DNA of 54,151 nt from assembly GCA_900318615.1 (NCBI GenBank), contig ONLK01000016.1, positions 1 through 54,151 on the forward strand, in the 5' to 3' direction. Source of the DNA: an uncultured Eubacteriales bacterium (GTDB lineage: Bacteria; Bacillota; Clostridia; Lachnospirales; Lachnospiraceae). The notes below the pieces were generated by a model. That model was not told where the DNA came from. It saw nothing but the letters and a program-made list of their open reading frames with translations, and searched no databases. Of this stretch, positions 15,214-23,152 are shown piece by piece; within the stretch, counting starts at the first letter, position 1; each line of letters starts with the position of its first letter. A program made the position numbers and the translations under genes.

Positions 15214-17307
15214 TTATTCCTCCGTCTCCGCTGCTCTTGCCTCTACCTCACGTTCCTGAACGTCCGCCGGAGCCTGCTCGTAGCGGGCGAACTCATATTC
15301 AAAGTCGCCCGCACCGCCGGTCATGGAACGAAGGGTGGTGCTGTATCCGTAGATTTCCGCCTGCGGCACATCCGCGTCAACAATGGTGTTGCCGTGATGA
15401 TCCGGATTCATGCCAAGGACTCTGCCGCGCCGCTTGTTCAGATCCCCCATGACATCTCCGGTGTACTTGTCCGGAACGGTAACCTTCATGTTGACAATCG
15501 GTTCCAGGAGGATCGGAGAGGCTTCCATGAATCCCTTTTTGAAGGCCATCGAGGAAGCGGTCTTGAAGGCCATCTCGGAAGAGTCTACCGGATGATAGGA
15601 GCCATCGTACAGCGTCGCCTTTACACCGACAACCGGGTATCCGGCAAGCGGTCCCTTCAGGCAGGATTCGGCGATTCCTTTTTCAACAGCCGGGAAATAA
15701 TTCTTCGGAACAGCTCCGCCGACGACAACCTGCTCGAATACATACGGTGTGTTGGTATCACCGGAAGGTTCGAAGCGCATTTTAACGTGACCATACTGGC
15801 CATGACCGCCGGACTGTTTCTTATATTTGCTGTCGACATCCGAATTTTTCCGGATGGTCTCGCGGAAGGCTACCTTCGGTTTTTCCAGGTTCATGCCGAC
15901 TTTATAAGCATTTTCAACCTTGCTGGCAATGACCTCCAGCTGCTGATCGCCGATGCCATACAGCAGTGTCTGCCGATTTTCAGAATCGTTGACAACCCGG
16001 ATGGTCTGATCTTCCACGGCAATCTTTGCCAGCGCCTGCGCTACCTTGTCATCCTCGCCTTTCTTCTTCGGTGTGAATGCCTTGCAGGTATACGGTTTGC
16101 TGAATTCAAGCAGGTTATCGTAGCGAACAGGAACTGCCTTTGTCGCAAGGCTGTCGCCCGTCGCCGCATCAAGCTTGGCCAGCGCGCCGATATCTCCGGC
16201 GTTCAGTCTGGCAACTTCAACCGGTTTATTGGCGATCAGCGTGTAGACCTTGCCTACGCGGAATTCGTTATCATTCTCAATATCATACAGCGTATCCGCA
16301 CCGCTGATCGAACCGGACGCAACCTTGATCAGGGAATACTTTCCGATGAACGGATCTGCAATCGATTTGAAGATAAATGCAGATTTGTCCTTGCTGCTGT
16401 CATAATCCGCATGGAATGTTTCTCCGGTTCTCGTATTTACTCCGGCCAGTTTTCTTTCGCCCGGTGCCGGGAAGTAATTGATGATATCATCCATCAGAAG
16501 CAGAATACCCTGCAGATTGACGCTGGAACCAATGCCGACCGGAACCAGCTCGCCATCGCGGGCGCTGCTTTTCAGTGCCGTATAAATCTCATCCAGCGTA
16601 AATTCGTTGGAAGGATCATCGCTGCTGAAGTAACGATCCATGAGTTCCTCGGAACTTTCGGCTACAGAGTCAAGCAGTGCTGTTCTGCAGGTCTCATAGG
16701 AATCCATAACGTTATCCGGGATCGGAATCTCAACCTTATTCTGCTTATCGATAAACTTTCTGGCTCTTTGTTTAACAATATTTACATAACCGATATACTT
16801 TCCGCCGTCATGAACCGGAAGATAAATCGGAGCAACCTTGTTTCCGTACAGTTCCTTCAGTTCATTCAGCGTCTTCTCATAATCCGCGTTCTCCGCATCC
16901 ATGTTCGAGATAAAGAACATTCTCGGAAGGCTGTACTTCTCGCACAGATCCCAGGCCTTCTGGGTTCCTACTTCAACCCCGTTTTTACCGTTTACAACGA
17001 TGATAGCCGCTTCTGCCGCTGCTACCGCTTCCTCAACTTCACCTACGAAATCAAAATAACCGGGGGTATCGAGAACATTGATCTTGTAATCATTCCAGAT
17101 GACCGGTACCAGGCTGGTACTGATTGAGAACTTTCTCTTCTGCTCCTCTTTGTCGTAATCGCTGATCGTTGTTCCATCTGTAATGTTTCCAAGTCTGCTT
17201 GTTAATCCTGACAGATTTGCCATTGCTTCAACAAGGCTCGTCTTTCCGGCACTGCCGTGTCCGAGAATGACGACATCTCTGATTTTATCTGTCGTGTAAA
17301 CGTCCAT
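15214..17307 (-). CDS. Elongation factor G paralogue (EF-G-like GTPase)
   Basis: A 697-residue translational GTPase with the full EF-G domain order. G1 is GHGSAGKTS (residues 16-24), G2 lies in the TTISD area, and G3 is DTPG (80-83). Domain II, III, IV (QSGGHGQYGHVKMRFEP) and V regions follow. The opening and the block GHGSAGKTSLVEAM resemble the EF-G2/EF-G-like branch rather than the translocase of the str operon. The G4 box, normally NKxD, reads Ser134-Asn135-Met136-Asp137. The gene stands alone with its own consensus promoter and an AGGAG site, not near rpsL-rpsG-tuf. Its role (translocation, ribosome recycling or stress) is open. Confidence 0.85.
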   Translation of the reverse strand: MDVYTTDKIRDVVILGHGSAGKTSLVEAMANLSGLTSRLGNITDGTTISDYDKEEQKRKFSISTSLVPVIWNDYKINVLDTPGYFDFVGEVEEAVAAAEAAIIVVNGKNGVEVGTQKAWDLCEKYSLPRMFFISNMDAENADYEKTLNELKELYGNKVAPIYLPVHDGGKYIGYVNIVKQRARKFIDKQNKVEIPIPDNVMDSYETCRTALLDSVAESSEELMDRYFSSDDPSNEFTLDEIYTALKSSARDGELVPVGIGSSVNLQGILLLMDDIINYFPAPGERKLAGVNTRTGETFHADYDSSKDKSAFIFKSIADPFIGKYSLIKVASGSISGADTLYDIENDNEFRVGKVYTLIANKPVEVARLNAGDIGALAKLDAATGDSLATKAVPVRYDNLLEFSKPYTCKAFTPKKKGEDDKVAQALAKIAVEDQTIRVVNDSENRQTLLYGIGDQQLEVIASKVENAYKVGMNLEKPKVAFRETIRKNSDVDSKYKKQSGGHGQYGHVKMRFEPSGDTNTPYVFEQVVVGGAVPKNYFPAVEKGIAESCLKGPLAGYPVVGVKATLYDGSYHPVDSSEMAFKTASSMAFKKGFMEASPILLEPIVNMKVTVPDKYTGDVMGDLNKRRGRVLGMNPDHHGNTIVDADVPQAEIYGYSTTLRSMTGGAGDFEYEFARYEQAPADVQEREVEARAAETEE

Positions 17308-17386
17308 AGTATTCTCACTCCTCCAATTAATAGAATTCCCGATTAAAATCCGGTTTTGAATATACCGTCAGAAAATCGTTGATCTT

Positions 17387-17415
17387 ATTTTACTAAATAT
17401 GCAAATATCTTTCAA
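17387..17415 (-). promoter_or_regulatory. Sigma-A promoter of the EF-G paralogue
   Basis: On the minus strand TTGAAA (17410-17415), a 17-nt spacer and TAAAAT (17387-17392), about 80 nt before the start codon. The surrounding 17308-17577 spacer is AT-rich and otherwise holds only the aroA terminator. Confidence 0.82.
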
Positions 17416-17513
17416 GTATTTTTATCAATATTTACCAAACCTTTTTTCATATCCGCAAAATATCAATGCAAAAATAGCCAGAAAATTAATCAATTATTAC
17501 TATTTGAAGAAAT

Positions 17514-17551
17514 ATAAAAAAATCAGACAGAAATTCTGCCTGATTTTTTTT
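17514..17551. terminator. Bidirectional terminator after aroA
   Basis: Stem AATCAG-x-CAGA / TCTG-x-CTGATT (17521-17545), flanked by an A run on the left and a T run on the right, so it can stop transcription from either side. It ends the tyrA-aroA transcript 27 nt past the aroA stop. Confidence 0.85.
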
Positions 17552-17577
17552 GAATATTAAGTTTTACGGTTTTTCCT

Positions 17578-18867
17578 TTAAATCCGGTCGGTGAGGCTGA
17601 AAAGGTCTTCATAGAAGGAGGGATAGGAAATGCGCACACAGTCCGCATTTTCGATTTCCGTCTCCCCCTCCGCACAAAGTGCTGCCACGGTGAAGCTCAT
17701 GGCGATGCGGTGATCCAGACAGGTATCAATCCGGGCACCGTGAAGTCTTCTGCCCTCGGAACCGCGAATGATCATTCCGTCCGGGATGGCTGCCACATCG
17801 GCTCCCATCCTTTTCAGATTTTCCGTCATCACCTCAATCCGGTCCGATTCCTTGACTCTTAATTCCGCCGCATCCTTAATCACGGTCATCCCTTCCGCAT
17901 GGCAGGCGATCACCGCGATCACCGGAAGTTCATCAATCAGCGTCGGTATGATGTCTCCACCGATGGTAATTCCCTTCAGATGAGAGGTTCGCACAAGCAG
18001 ATCCGCCATTTTTTCGCCTCCGGAGGAATACTCCCGGATGGTCTCTATGTCCGCTCCCATCTGCCGGCAAACCCGGAGAATTCCGTCCCGTGTCGGATTG
18101 ATTCCGCATCCGCGGATGAGAATCTCGGAATTGGGCACCAGCAGAGCCGCCGCCAGAAAATAAGCGGCGCTGGAAATATCGCCCGGCACCTGCACCTGAC
18201 AGCCGTGAAGAGTCGGGTCCGGATGAATTCGGACCGTATTGTTACTGCCGGCCACCTCAGCTCCGAAGCAGGAAAGCATAAGTTCGCTGTGATTTCTGGA
18301 CAGTGACGGCTCGGTCAGCTCCGTGACACCATCCGCATAAAGGCCGGCCAGAAGTACACAGGACTTTACCTGAGCGCTGGCGACCGGTGAATCATAGTGA
18401 ATCCCGTGAAGTTTTGTCCCTCTGATTGTAAGCGGTACACAATTATTATCCCGAAGGCTTTCAATATCCGCCCCCATCTGACGAAGAGGCGTCATGATGC
18501 GCTTCATCGGTCTGGTTCTGAGAGATTCATCTCCGTCCAGGGTGCTCTCAAATGACTGACCGGCCAGAATGCCGGAAAGCAGCCGCGTAGTCGTGCCGCT
18601 GTTTCCGGCATTGAGGATACCATCCGGGCGGTGCAGGCCATGAAGCCCTTTCCCGCGGACTATAATCTTATCTTTTGTTTTTTCTATATCGATCCCCATC
18701 CGTCGGAAGCAGGCAATCGTAGAAAGGCAGTCCGCGCTTTCCAGAAAGTGGGTAATTTCCGTAGTGCCTTCCGCCAGAGATCCGAGCATCACCGCACGGT
18801 GCGAAATGGATTTGTCGCCAGGTACCGCAATTTCGCCGTGAAGGCCACCGGCTGCATGAATTTTCAT
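17578..18867 (-). CDS. aroA: 3-phosphoshikimate 1-carboxyvinyltransferase (EPSP synthase)
   Basis: Joins phosphoenolpyruvate to shikimate 3-phosphate in the shikimate pathway. Signatures are VPGDKSISHRAVMLGSLA near the start, LNAGNSGTTTRLLSGIL around residue 90, and DGDESLRTRPM just after. The near-C-terminal block KESDRIEVMTENL carries the catalytic lysine region. The ATG at 18867 is preferred (GGGAG 9 nt upstream); an ATG three codons earlier abuts the Shine-Dalgarno. The product is 429 residues. It follows tyrA by 37 nt and precedes a strong terminator, closing the aromatic block. Confidence 0.96.
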   Translation of the reverse strand: MKIHAAGGLHGEIAVPGDKSISHRAVMLGSLAEGTTEITHFLESADCLSTIACFRRMGIDIEKTKDKIIVRGKGLHGLHRPDGILNAGNSGTTTRLLSGILAGQSFESTLDGDESLRTRPMKRIMTPLRQMGADIESLRDNNCVPLTIRGTKLHGIHYDSPVASAQVKSCVLLAGLYADGVTELTEPSLSRNHSELMLSCFGAEVAGSNNTVRIHPDPTLHGCQVQVPGDISSAAYFLAAALLVPNSEILIRGCGINPTRDGILRVCRQMGADIETIREYSSGGEKMADLLVRTSHLKGITIGGDIIPTLIDELPVIAVIACHAEGMTVIKDAAELRVKESDRIEVMTENLKRMGADVAAIPDGMIIRGSEGRRLHGARIDTCLDHRIAMSFTVAALCAEGETEIENADCVRISYPSFYEDLFSLTDRI

Positions 18868-18904
18868 CTGTTTCATCTCCCGCTGATCATCGTGCTTTTT
18901 GTTG

Positions 18905-20002
18905 TTATGTTTCCCAGACGCGGTAACGATGCTGCCGCAGTACAGCCGCCGCCCGGTCAGCCTGTTCTCCCGTATAGAATTCGATGCTCAGTGCGCCTTC
19001 CTCAAATTCCCGGTTGTGAACAATTCCGATATTTTTGATGCTGATCCCATTGACAGACAGAATCGTCGCAATCGTTGCAATGGCTCCTGCTTCATCAACA
19101 ACATCACAATAAATACGGTGTACCTTTTTAATAGAGCCGAGACTGCGGTCCGTGAAGGTACTGCGGTATTCTCCGGAATCGGCGAACATTTTATGAATAT
19201 ACACGGCGTTGCCTTTGTTCATGTTGTCGCGCGCCTCCATCATCAGGCGGATAAATTCATCCATGACCCTGCTGATGTTTTCGTGATTATCCACGCAGAT
19301 CTGTTCCCACATCTCCGGCGAGGAGGAAGCAATCCGGGTGATGTCCTTAAATCCTCCTGCGGCAATCATCTTCATATGCTCTTCGCTGTTATCCAGATTA
19401 TGCACCGTATTTACAAGGGAGGAGGCAATGACGTGAGGCAGATGAGAAACCGCTGCAGTTATATAGTCGTGTTCCTGATAAGTTAAAATCAGAGGAATGG
19501 CCAGAAACGAAGCAACAAGCCTCCGGTAGCGCTCCACCCACTCCCCGGGTACACTTTCCGTCGGTGTCAGTATGTAATAGGCATTCTCGAAAAGATGATC
19601 CGTCGACGCACTGTATCCGCTTTTTTCCGAACCCGTCATCGGATGTCCCCCGATAAACCGGCTGCCCAGTCCCAGTTCCTCCACGGCCTTATGCATGCCT
19701 GTCTTTACGCTGCCGACATCGGTAATCAGGCAGTCCGGGGACAGAATATCCTTCATAAGTTTCAGCGCTTTCGCGTTCGTACTGACCGGAGCACATAAAA
19801 ACAGCATGCCGCACTCCGAGAATAGCGGATCCGTCAAAGAAGAAGCCGCTTCATCAAGAACGCCCTCCTTCTTCGCCTGCTCCGTTGCATCCGCCGTACG
19901 GGTATAGGCTATGATCCGGCAGTCTGGCTGCACTCTTTTCAATGATTTTGCCAGCGATCCTCCGATCAGTCCCAGTCCTATAAAACCATATGTCCCACTC
20001 AT
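18905..20002 (-). CDS. tyrA: Prephenate dehydrogenase with C-terminal ACT domain
   Basis: Oxidises prephenate to 4-hydroxyphenylpyruvate for tyrosine synthesis. The NAD-binding Rossmann glycine motif GLGLIGGS lies at residues 9-16. The catalytic domain includes GGHPMTGSEKSGY and SHLPHVIASSL. The last 70 residues form an ACT domain (VDEAGAIATIATILSVNGIS), which suggests feedback control by an amino acid. The ATG at 20002 is chosen because AAGGA is 8 nt upstream; the frame is open 8 codons further with no better site. It lies 72 nt after the transporter ATPase gene and just before aroA, so it may share the T-box transcript. Confidence 0.93.
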   Translation of the reverse strand: MSGTYGFIGLGLIGGSLAKSLKRVQPDCRIIAYTRTADATEQAKKEGVLDEAASSLTDPLFSECGMLFLCAPVSTNAKALKLMKDILSPDCLITDVGSVKTGMHKAVEELGLGSRFIGGHPMTGSEKSGYSASTDHLFENAYYILTPTESVPGEWVERYRRLVASFLAIPLILTYQEHDYITAAVSHLPHVIASSLVNTVHNLDNSEEHMKMIAAGGFKDITRIASSSPEMWEQICVDNHENISRVMDEFIRLMMEARDNMNKGNAVYIHKMFADSGEYRSTFTDRSLGSIKKVHRIYCDVVDEAGAIATIATILSVNGISIKNIGIVHNREFEEGALSIEFYTGEQADRAAAVLRQHRYRVWET

Positions 20003-20074
20003 GGAGTTCATCCTTTTCATATACACAATATTTTTAAGACCATCCTTCCGTTTTCTGCCCTGCCCGGATTTTAA

Positions 20075-20890
20075 TCAGACATTTTCCTCCGTACTCAGAA
20101 GAATTCGGTCGTTATCAAGCGATTTCCCTGCATTTTGAGCAAATTGCTGCAGCAGGTCTTCCACCTTCATGTGGGAGCGCTCTTCTCCGTTTACGTCAAG
20201 AACGATGCGCCCGTCCGCCATCATCAGTGTCCGGTCTCCCAGTTCCAGCGCCTGCTTCATGTTGTGCGTAACCATCAGACACGTAATATGCCGCTCACGG
20301 ACGATTTTTTTCGTAAGCTCCAGCACCTTGGAAGCCGTGGCCGGGTCGAGAGCCGCTGTATGTTCATCCAGAAGAAGAAGCTTCGGAGTAACAATCGTCG
20401 CCATCAGAAGTGTCAGCGCCTGCCGCTGACCGCCGGACAGAAGCCCCACCGGACTGGACATGCGCTCCTCCAGCCCCATATTCAGCATTTCCAGCTGTTT
20501 GCGGAATAATTCCTTTTCCTTTTTGGAGATACGGCTGAAAATGCCTTTCCTTCCTCCGGAAGCTCTCAGATAAGCCACCGAAAGGTTCTCCCCGATCGTC
20601 ATGTTCGGAGCTGTTCCCATCAGCGGATCCTGAAAAAGACGGCCGATATAACGGCTTCGTACATGTTCCTTTTCGAACGTAATATCCCGTCCATCCAGCT
20701 CGATAAAGCCATCATCCGTATAAAAAGTGCCGGCGATGGCGTTGAAAAGTGTGGACTTGCCTGCTCCGTTTGAGCCGACAATGGTTGCAAAATCTCCATC
20801 GGCCAGCTCCAGCGAAAGATCGCTCAGCGCCTTTCTTTCATTTACGGTTCCGGGATTAAATGTCTTGGAAATATGTGAAATCTTAAGCAT
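20075..20890 (-). CDS. ABC transporter ATP-binding protein (TrpZ-like)
   Basis: ATPase subunit of the importer encoded with the two upstream genes. Walker A is GSNGAGKST (residues 39-47), the signature LSGGQ is at 151-155, and Walker B LLLLDEHTAALDP starts at 171. The DEHTAALDP wording is typical of ATPases paired with TrpX-like binding proteins. It has 271 residues. Its start overlaps the permease end by 8 nt and GGGAG lies 9 nt upstream. Substrate is inferred from the T-box and neighbouring genes; tryptophan or another aromatic compound is most likely. Confidence 0.87.
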   Translation of the reverse strand: MLKISHISKTFNPGTVNERKALSDLSLELADGDFATIVGSNGAGKSTLFNAIAGTFYTDDGFIELDGRDITFEKEHVRSRYIGRLFQDPLMGTAPNMTIGENLSVAYLRASGGRKGIFSRISKKEKELFRKQLEMLNMGLEERMSSPVGLLSGGQRQALTLLMATIVTPKLLLLDEHTAALDPATASKVLELTKKIVRERHITCLMVTHNMKQALELGDRTLMMADGRIVLDVNGEERSHMKVEDLLQQFAQNAGKSLDNDRILLSTEENV

Positions 20891-21836
20891 TTTTCCGTTC
20901 TCCCTTCTCCTTTAATGCCGCGCCGGCTCTGCTTTTCAGCGCTCTTCTGCGATGGCGGCTGAACATAATCATATTCTTTGCCTTCGGGGCGATCAGTGCA
21001 ATGGCAACGATTACGGCAGAAACCAGCTTGAAAGCTTCCGTCGGCACATTCAGGCGAAGAGCCAGGGAAATGATGAAACGATAGAGGCAGGATCCGAAAA
21101 TAACGCCGAATATTCTCCAGCCCATGCTTCCTCTTCCGAAAAATGTCTCGCCGATGACCAGAGAAGCCAGTGCTATGGTCACCATGCCGGTGCCGAGATT
21201 GATATCACTCTGTTTATTATACTGGGCAATCAGGCAGCCGGCCAGTCCGGTAAACGAGTTGGAAATGCAAAGTCCTACCGTTACCGTGAATGCCGGATTA
21301 ATGGAACTGGCCCGAACCATGGCCGGACTGTCCCCCGTGGCGCGGATGGAAAGTCCCAGCCGCGTACTCAGAAACCAGCGCACAAACAGAGCCGCAGCAA
21401 AGACAATGCAGGCCAGCAGGATCAATTTGTACCAGCTTTTCCACATTTCTGAATCCCCAAGTCCCTTGAACAGTGTAAAAATTGTATCGGTTCCGAAAAT
21501 AGAGACATTGGATGAAAAGCCCATCACCGCCAGGTTGACCGTGTAAAGGGCGGTATTCACAATAATCCCGGCAAGAATACTCTGAATACCGAACCTTGTC
21601 TGCAGAAGCGCCGTCATAAAACCGGAGCAGGCGCCGGCTCCCATCGCAGCCGGAATGGCCAGGATCGGATGCCCTGCCATCGTGCACACGGCACCGACAG
21701 CACACCCGAGCGTATAGCATCCATCCGTGGACAGATCGCAGATGTTCAGAATACTGAATGATAAAAACAGCGATAACGCTATGAGTGAGTAGATGAGACC
21801 GACCTCAAGAGCGGTCTGCACAATTTGAACCGTCAA
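20883..21836 (-). CDS. ABC transporter permease (branched-chain/TrpY-like family)
   Basis: Inner-membrane permease of the BPD_transp_2 family (PF02653 type), 317 residues with about eight to nine hydrophobic helices (for example VGLIYSLIALSLFLSFSILN and VSAVIVAIALIAP). The conserved motif RATGDSPAMVRASSINP lies in the middle. The C-terminus is strongly basic. The start codon is TTG (LTVQ..., read as Met), supported by GGGGA 7 nt upstream. It overlaps the ATPase gene by 8 nt. An attenuator hairpin separates it from the binding-protein gene. Confidence 0.87.
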   Translation of the reverse strand: MTVQIVQTALEVGLIYSLIALSLFLSFSILNICDLSTDGCYTLGCAVGAVCTMAGHPILAIPAAMGAGACSGFMTALLQTRFGIQSILAGIIVNTALYTVNLAVMGFSSNVSIFGTDTIFTLFKGLGDSEMWKSWYKLILLACIVFAAALFVRWFLSTRLGLSIRATGDSPAMVRASSINPAFTVTVGLCISNSFTGLAGCLIAQYNKQSDINLGTGMVTIALASLVIGETFFGRGSMGWRIFGVIFGSCLYRFIISLALRLNVPTEAFKLVSAVIVAIALIAPKAKNMIMFSRHRRRALKSRAGAALKEKGERKNA

Positions 21837-21907
21837 TTTACTTTCCCCTTTTACTGCAAAATATTCCGATCCGGAATGCGGCGATCGTGATCTTAGCTCC
21901 GGACCTT

Positions 21908-21941
21908 AAAAAGGGGAGAAACGCCGGCGCGACATCTCCCC
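21908..21941 (-). terminator. Partial terminator between binding-protein and permease genes
   Basis: Minus-strand stem GGGGAGA / TCTCCCC (21935-21941 and 21913-21919) with a GC-rich loop, followed by TTTTT. It probably keeps the membrane components below the abundant binding protein. Confidence 0.7.
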
Positions 21942-21978
21942 CTCCTTGTTTCGGATTATATGATCCGCCTATTTCCTT

Positions 21979-23028
21979 TCAGTCGAAGTTTTCCTTCGTT
22001 GTTGTTTCTACTATGGAAATATCCGCATTATAATCCTGAAAGGCCTTCTCAACTGTGTCAACATCCATGCCGAGAGCCTCCGCTGTCTCTGTATTGATCG
22101 TCGCAATGCCGCTGTCCAGCGTAACAACCGGAAGCGTTGCGGGATCCTTGCCGTCAGCCAGAACCTGCTTAACCATGTTCGCTGTCTCTACGCCGAGGCT
22201 TTCATAGTTTACACCATAGCCGAGAAACGCTCCGTTCAGCGCAAACGAATCTGCGCCGCAGTATTGAGGAATTCCTGCATCCGTGAATTTTTCGTAGATG
22301 GAAAGCTCTGCCGTCATAACCGTATTGTCCGTCGGCGTAAATACGGCATCCACCCCCTCCGCAACAAGTGCATCCACAGCGGCAGATATTTCATCGGTCG
22401 TGGTTCCTGTTTTCTCAATATACCGGATCCCCTTATCCTCGAGAAACGCCTTTGCATCCTCAATGGCTTTGGTGCTGGCATCCTCGCTCTTGGAATAGAG
22501 CAGCCCTACATAATCGGTATCCGGGTTCGCTGCAAGGATCAGATTCATCACCGTGCCGGTATCCAGGGCATCGGAAGTCCCGGTGATCTTAGAGCCGGGG
22601 GCATCCAGACTTTCTACAAGTTTTGCGCCTTCCGGATCCGTTACGGCTGAAAAGATAATCGGAATATCCGTATCCTCGGTTACGGACTGCATAATCTGTG
22701 CGGTCGGGGTGGCGATTGCTACAATCGCATCAACATCGTCCGATACCAGTTCCGCTCCGATCTGGTTCAAAGAGGAAGCGTCCGCCTGTCCGTCAAATTC
22801 ATAATCCTTGTAATTGAAAGTGCAGTTTTCCTGTTCTCCCAGGATGTCCAGCTGTCCTTCCACGCTTGTCATGATCTGATTAAGAGAAGCATCATCAACA
22901 TATTTGACAATGCCTACCTTATAGGCGGCTTTCCCGCCCGCCTCGGTTGTGTCCTCAGCTGCAAACGCCGTTGTCATCGAGAGGGCCGTCAGGCCGGATA
23001 ATGTGATTGCCAGTACCTTTTTTCTCAT
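21979..23028 (-). CDS. ABC transporter substrate-binding protein (TrpX-like, PF04392 family)
   Basis: Extracellular solute-binding protein, 349 residues, with the two-lobe pattern of the ABC_sub_bind family (YKVGIVKYVDDASLNQI, VDAIVAIATPTAQ, DIPIIFSAVTDP, PDTDYVGLLYSKSE). A signal peptide is clear (MRKKVLAITLSGL ... AFAAED). It contains no lipobox cysteine, unlike most Gram-positive binding proteins, so signal peptidase I cleavage after AFA is expected. AAGGAG precedes the ATG. It lies downstream of the T-box and the repeat lipoprotein and upstream of permease and ATPase, matching trpXYZ order. Confidence 0.87.
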   Translation of the reverse strand: MRKKVLAITLSGLTALSMTTAFAAEDTTEAGGKAAYKVGIVKYVDDASLNQIMTSVEGQLDILGEQENCTFNYKDYEFDGQADASSLNQIGAELVSDDVDAIVAIATPTAQIMQSVTEDTDIPIIFSAVTDPEGAKLVESLDAPGSKITGTSDALDTGTVMNLILAANPDTDYVGLLYSKSEDASTKAIEDAKAFLEDKGIRYIEKTGTTTDEISAAVDALVAEGVDAVFTPTDNTVMTAELSIYEKFTDAGIPQYCGADSFALNGAFLGYGVNYESLGVETANMVKQVLADGKDPATLPVVTLDSGIATINTETAEALGMDVDTVEKAFQDYNADISIVETTTKENFD

Positions 23029-23086
23029 AATACTGCTCCTTTTGCTTTACCGATTTATAGTTATGACGTGTCAAAGACTAAGGAAT

Positions 23087-23134
23087 AGCTGCCGCACTGT
23101 CTGGCGCTGCATCCGGCACTTCAGTGCGGCAGCT
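23087..23134. repeat. Inverted repeat between lipoprotein and binding-protein genes
   Basis: Perfect 13-bp arms AGCTGCCGCACTG (23087-23099) and CAGTGCGGCAGCT (23122-23134) with a 22-nt loop. No T run follows on the minus strand, so it may protect or process the mRNA rather than terminate it. The core matches the pgsA terminator stem. Confidence 0.8.
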
Positions 23135-23152
23135 TTGATCAGGCTGTAAGCA

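Noticed and set aside
15097-17127. 676-codon plus-strand open frame opposite the EF-G paralogue
   Set aside because: Antisense to a full translational GTPase; no start signals or motifs.
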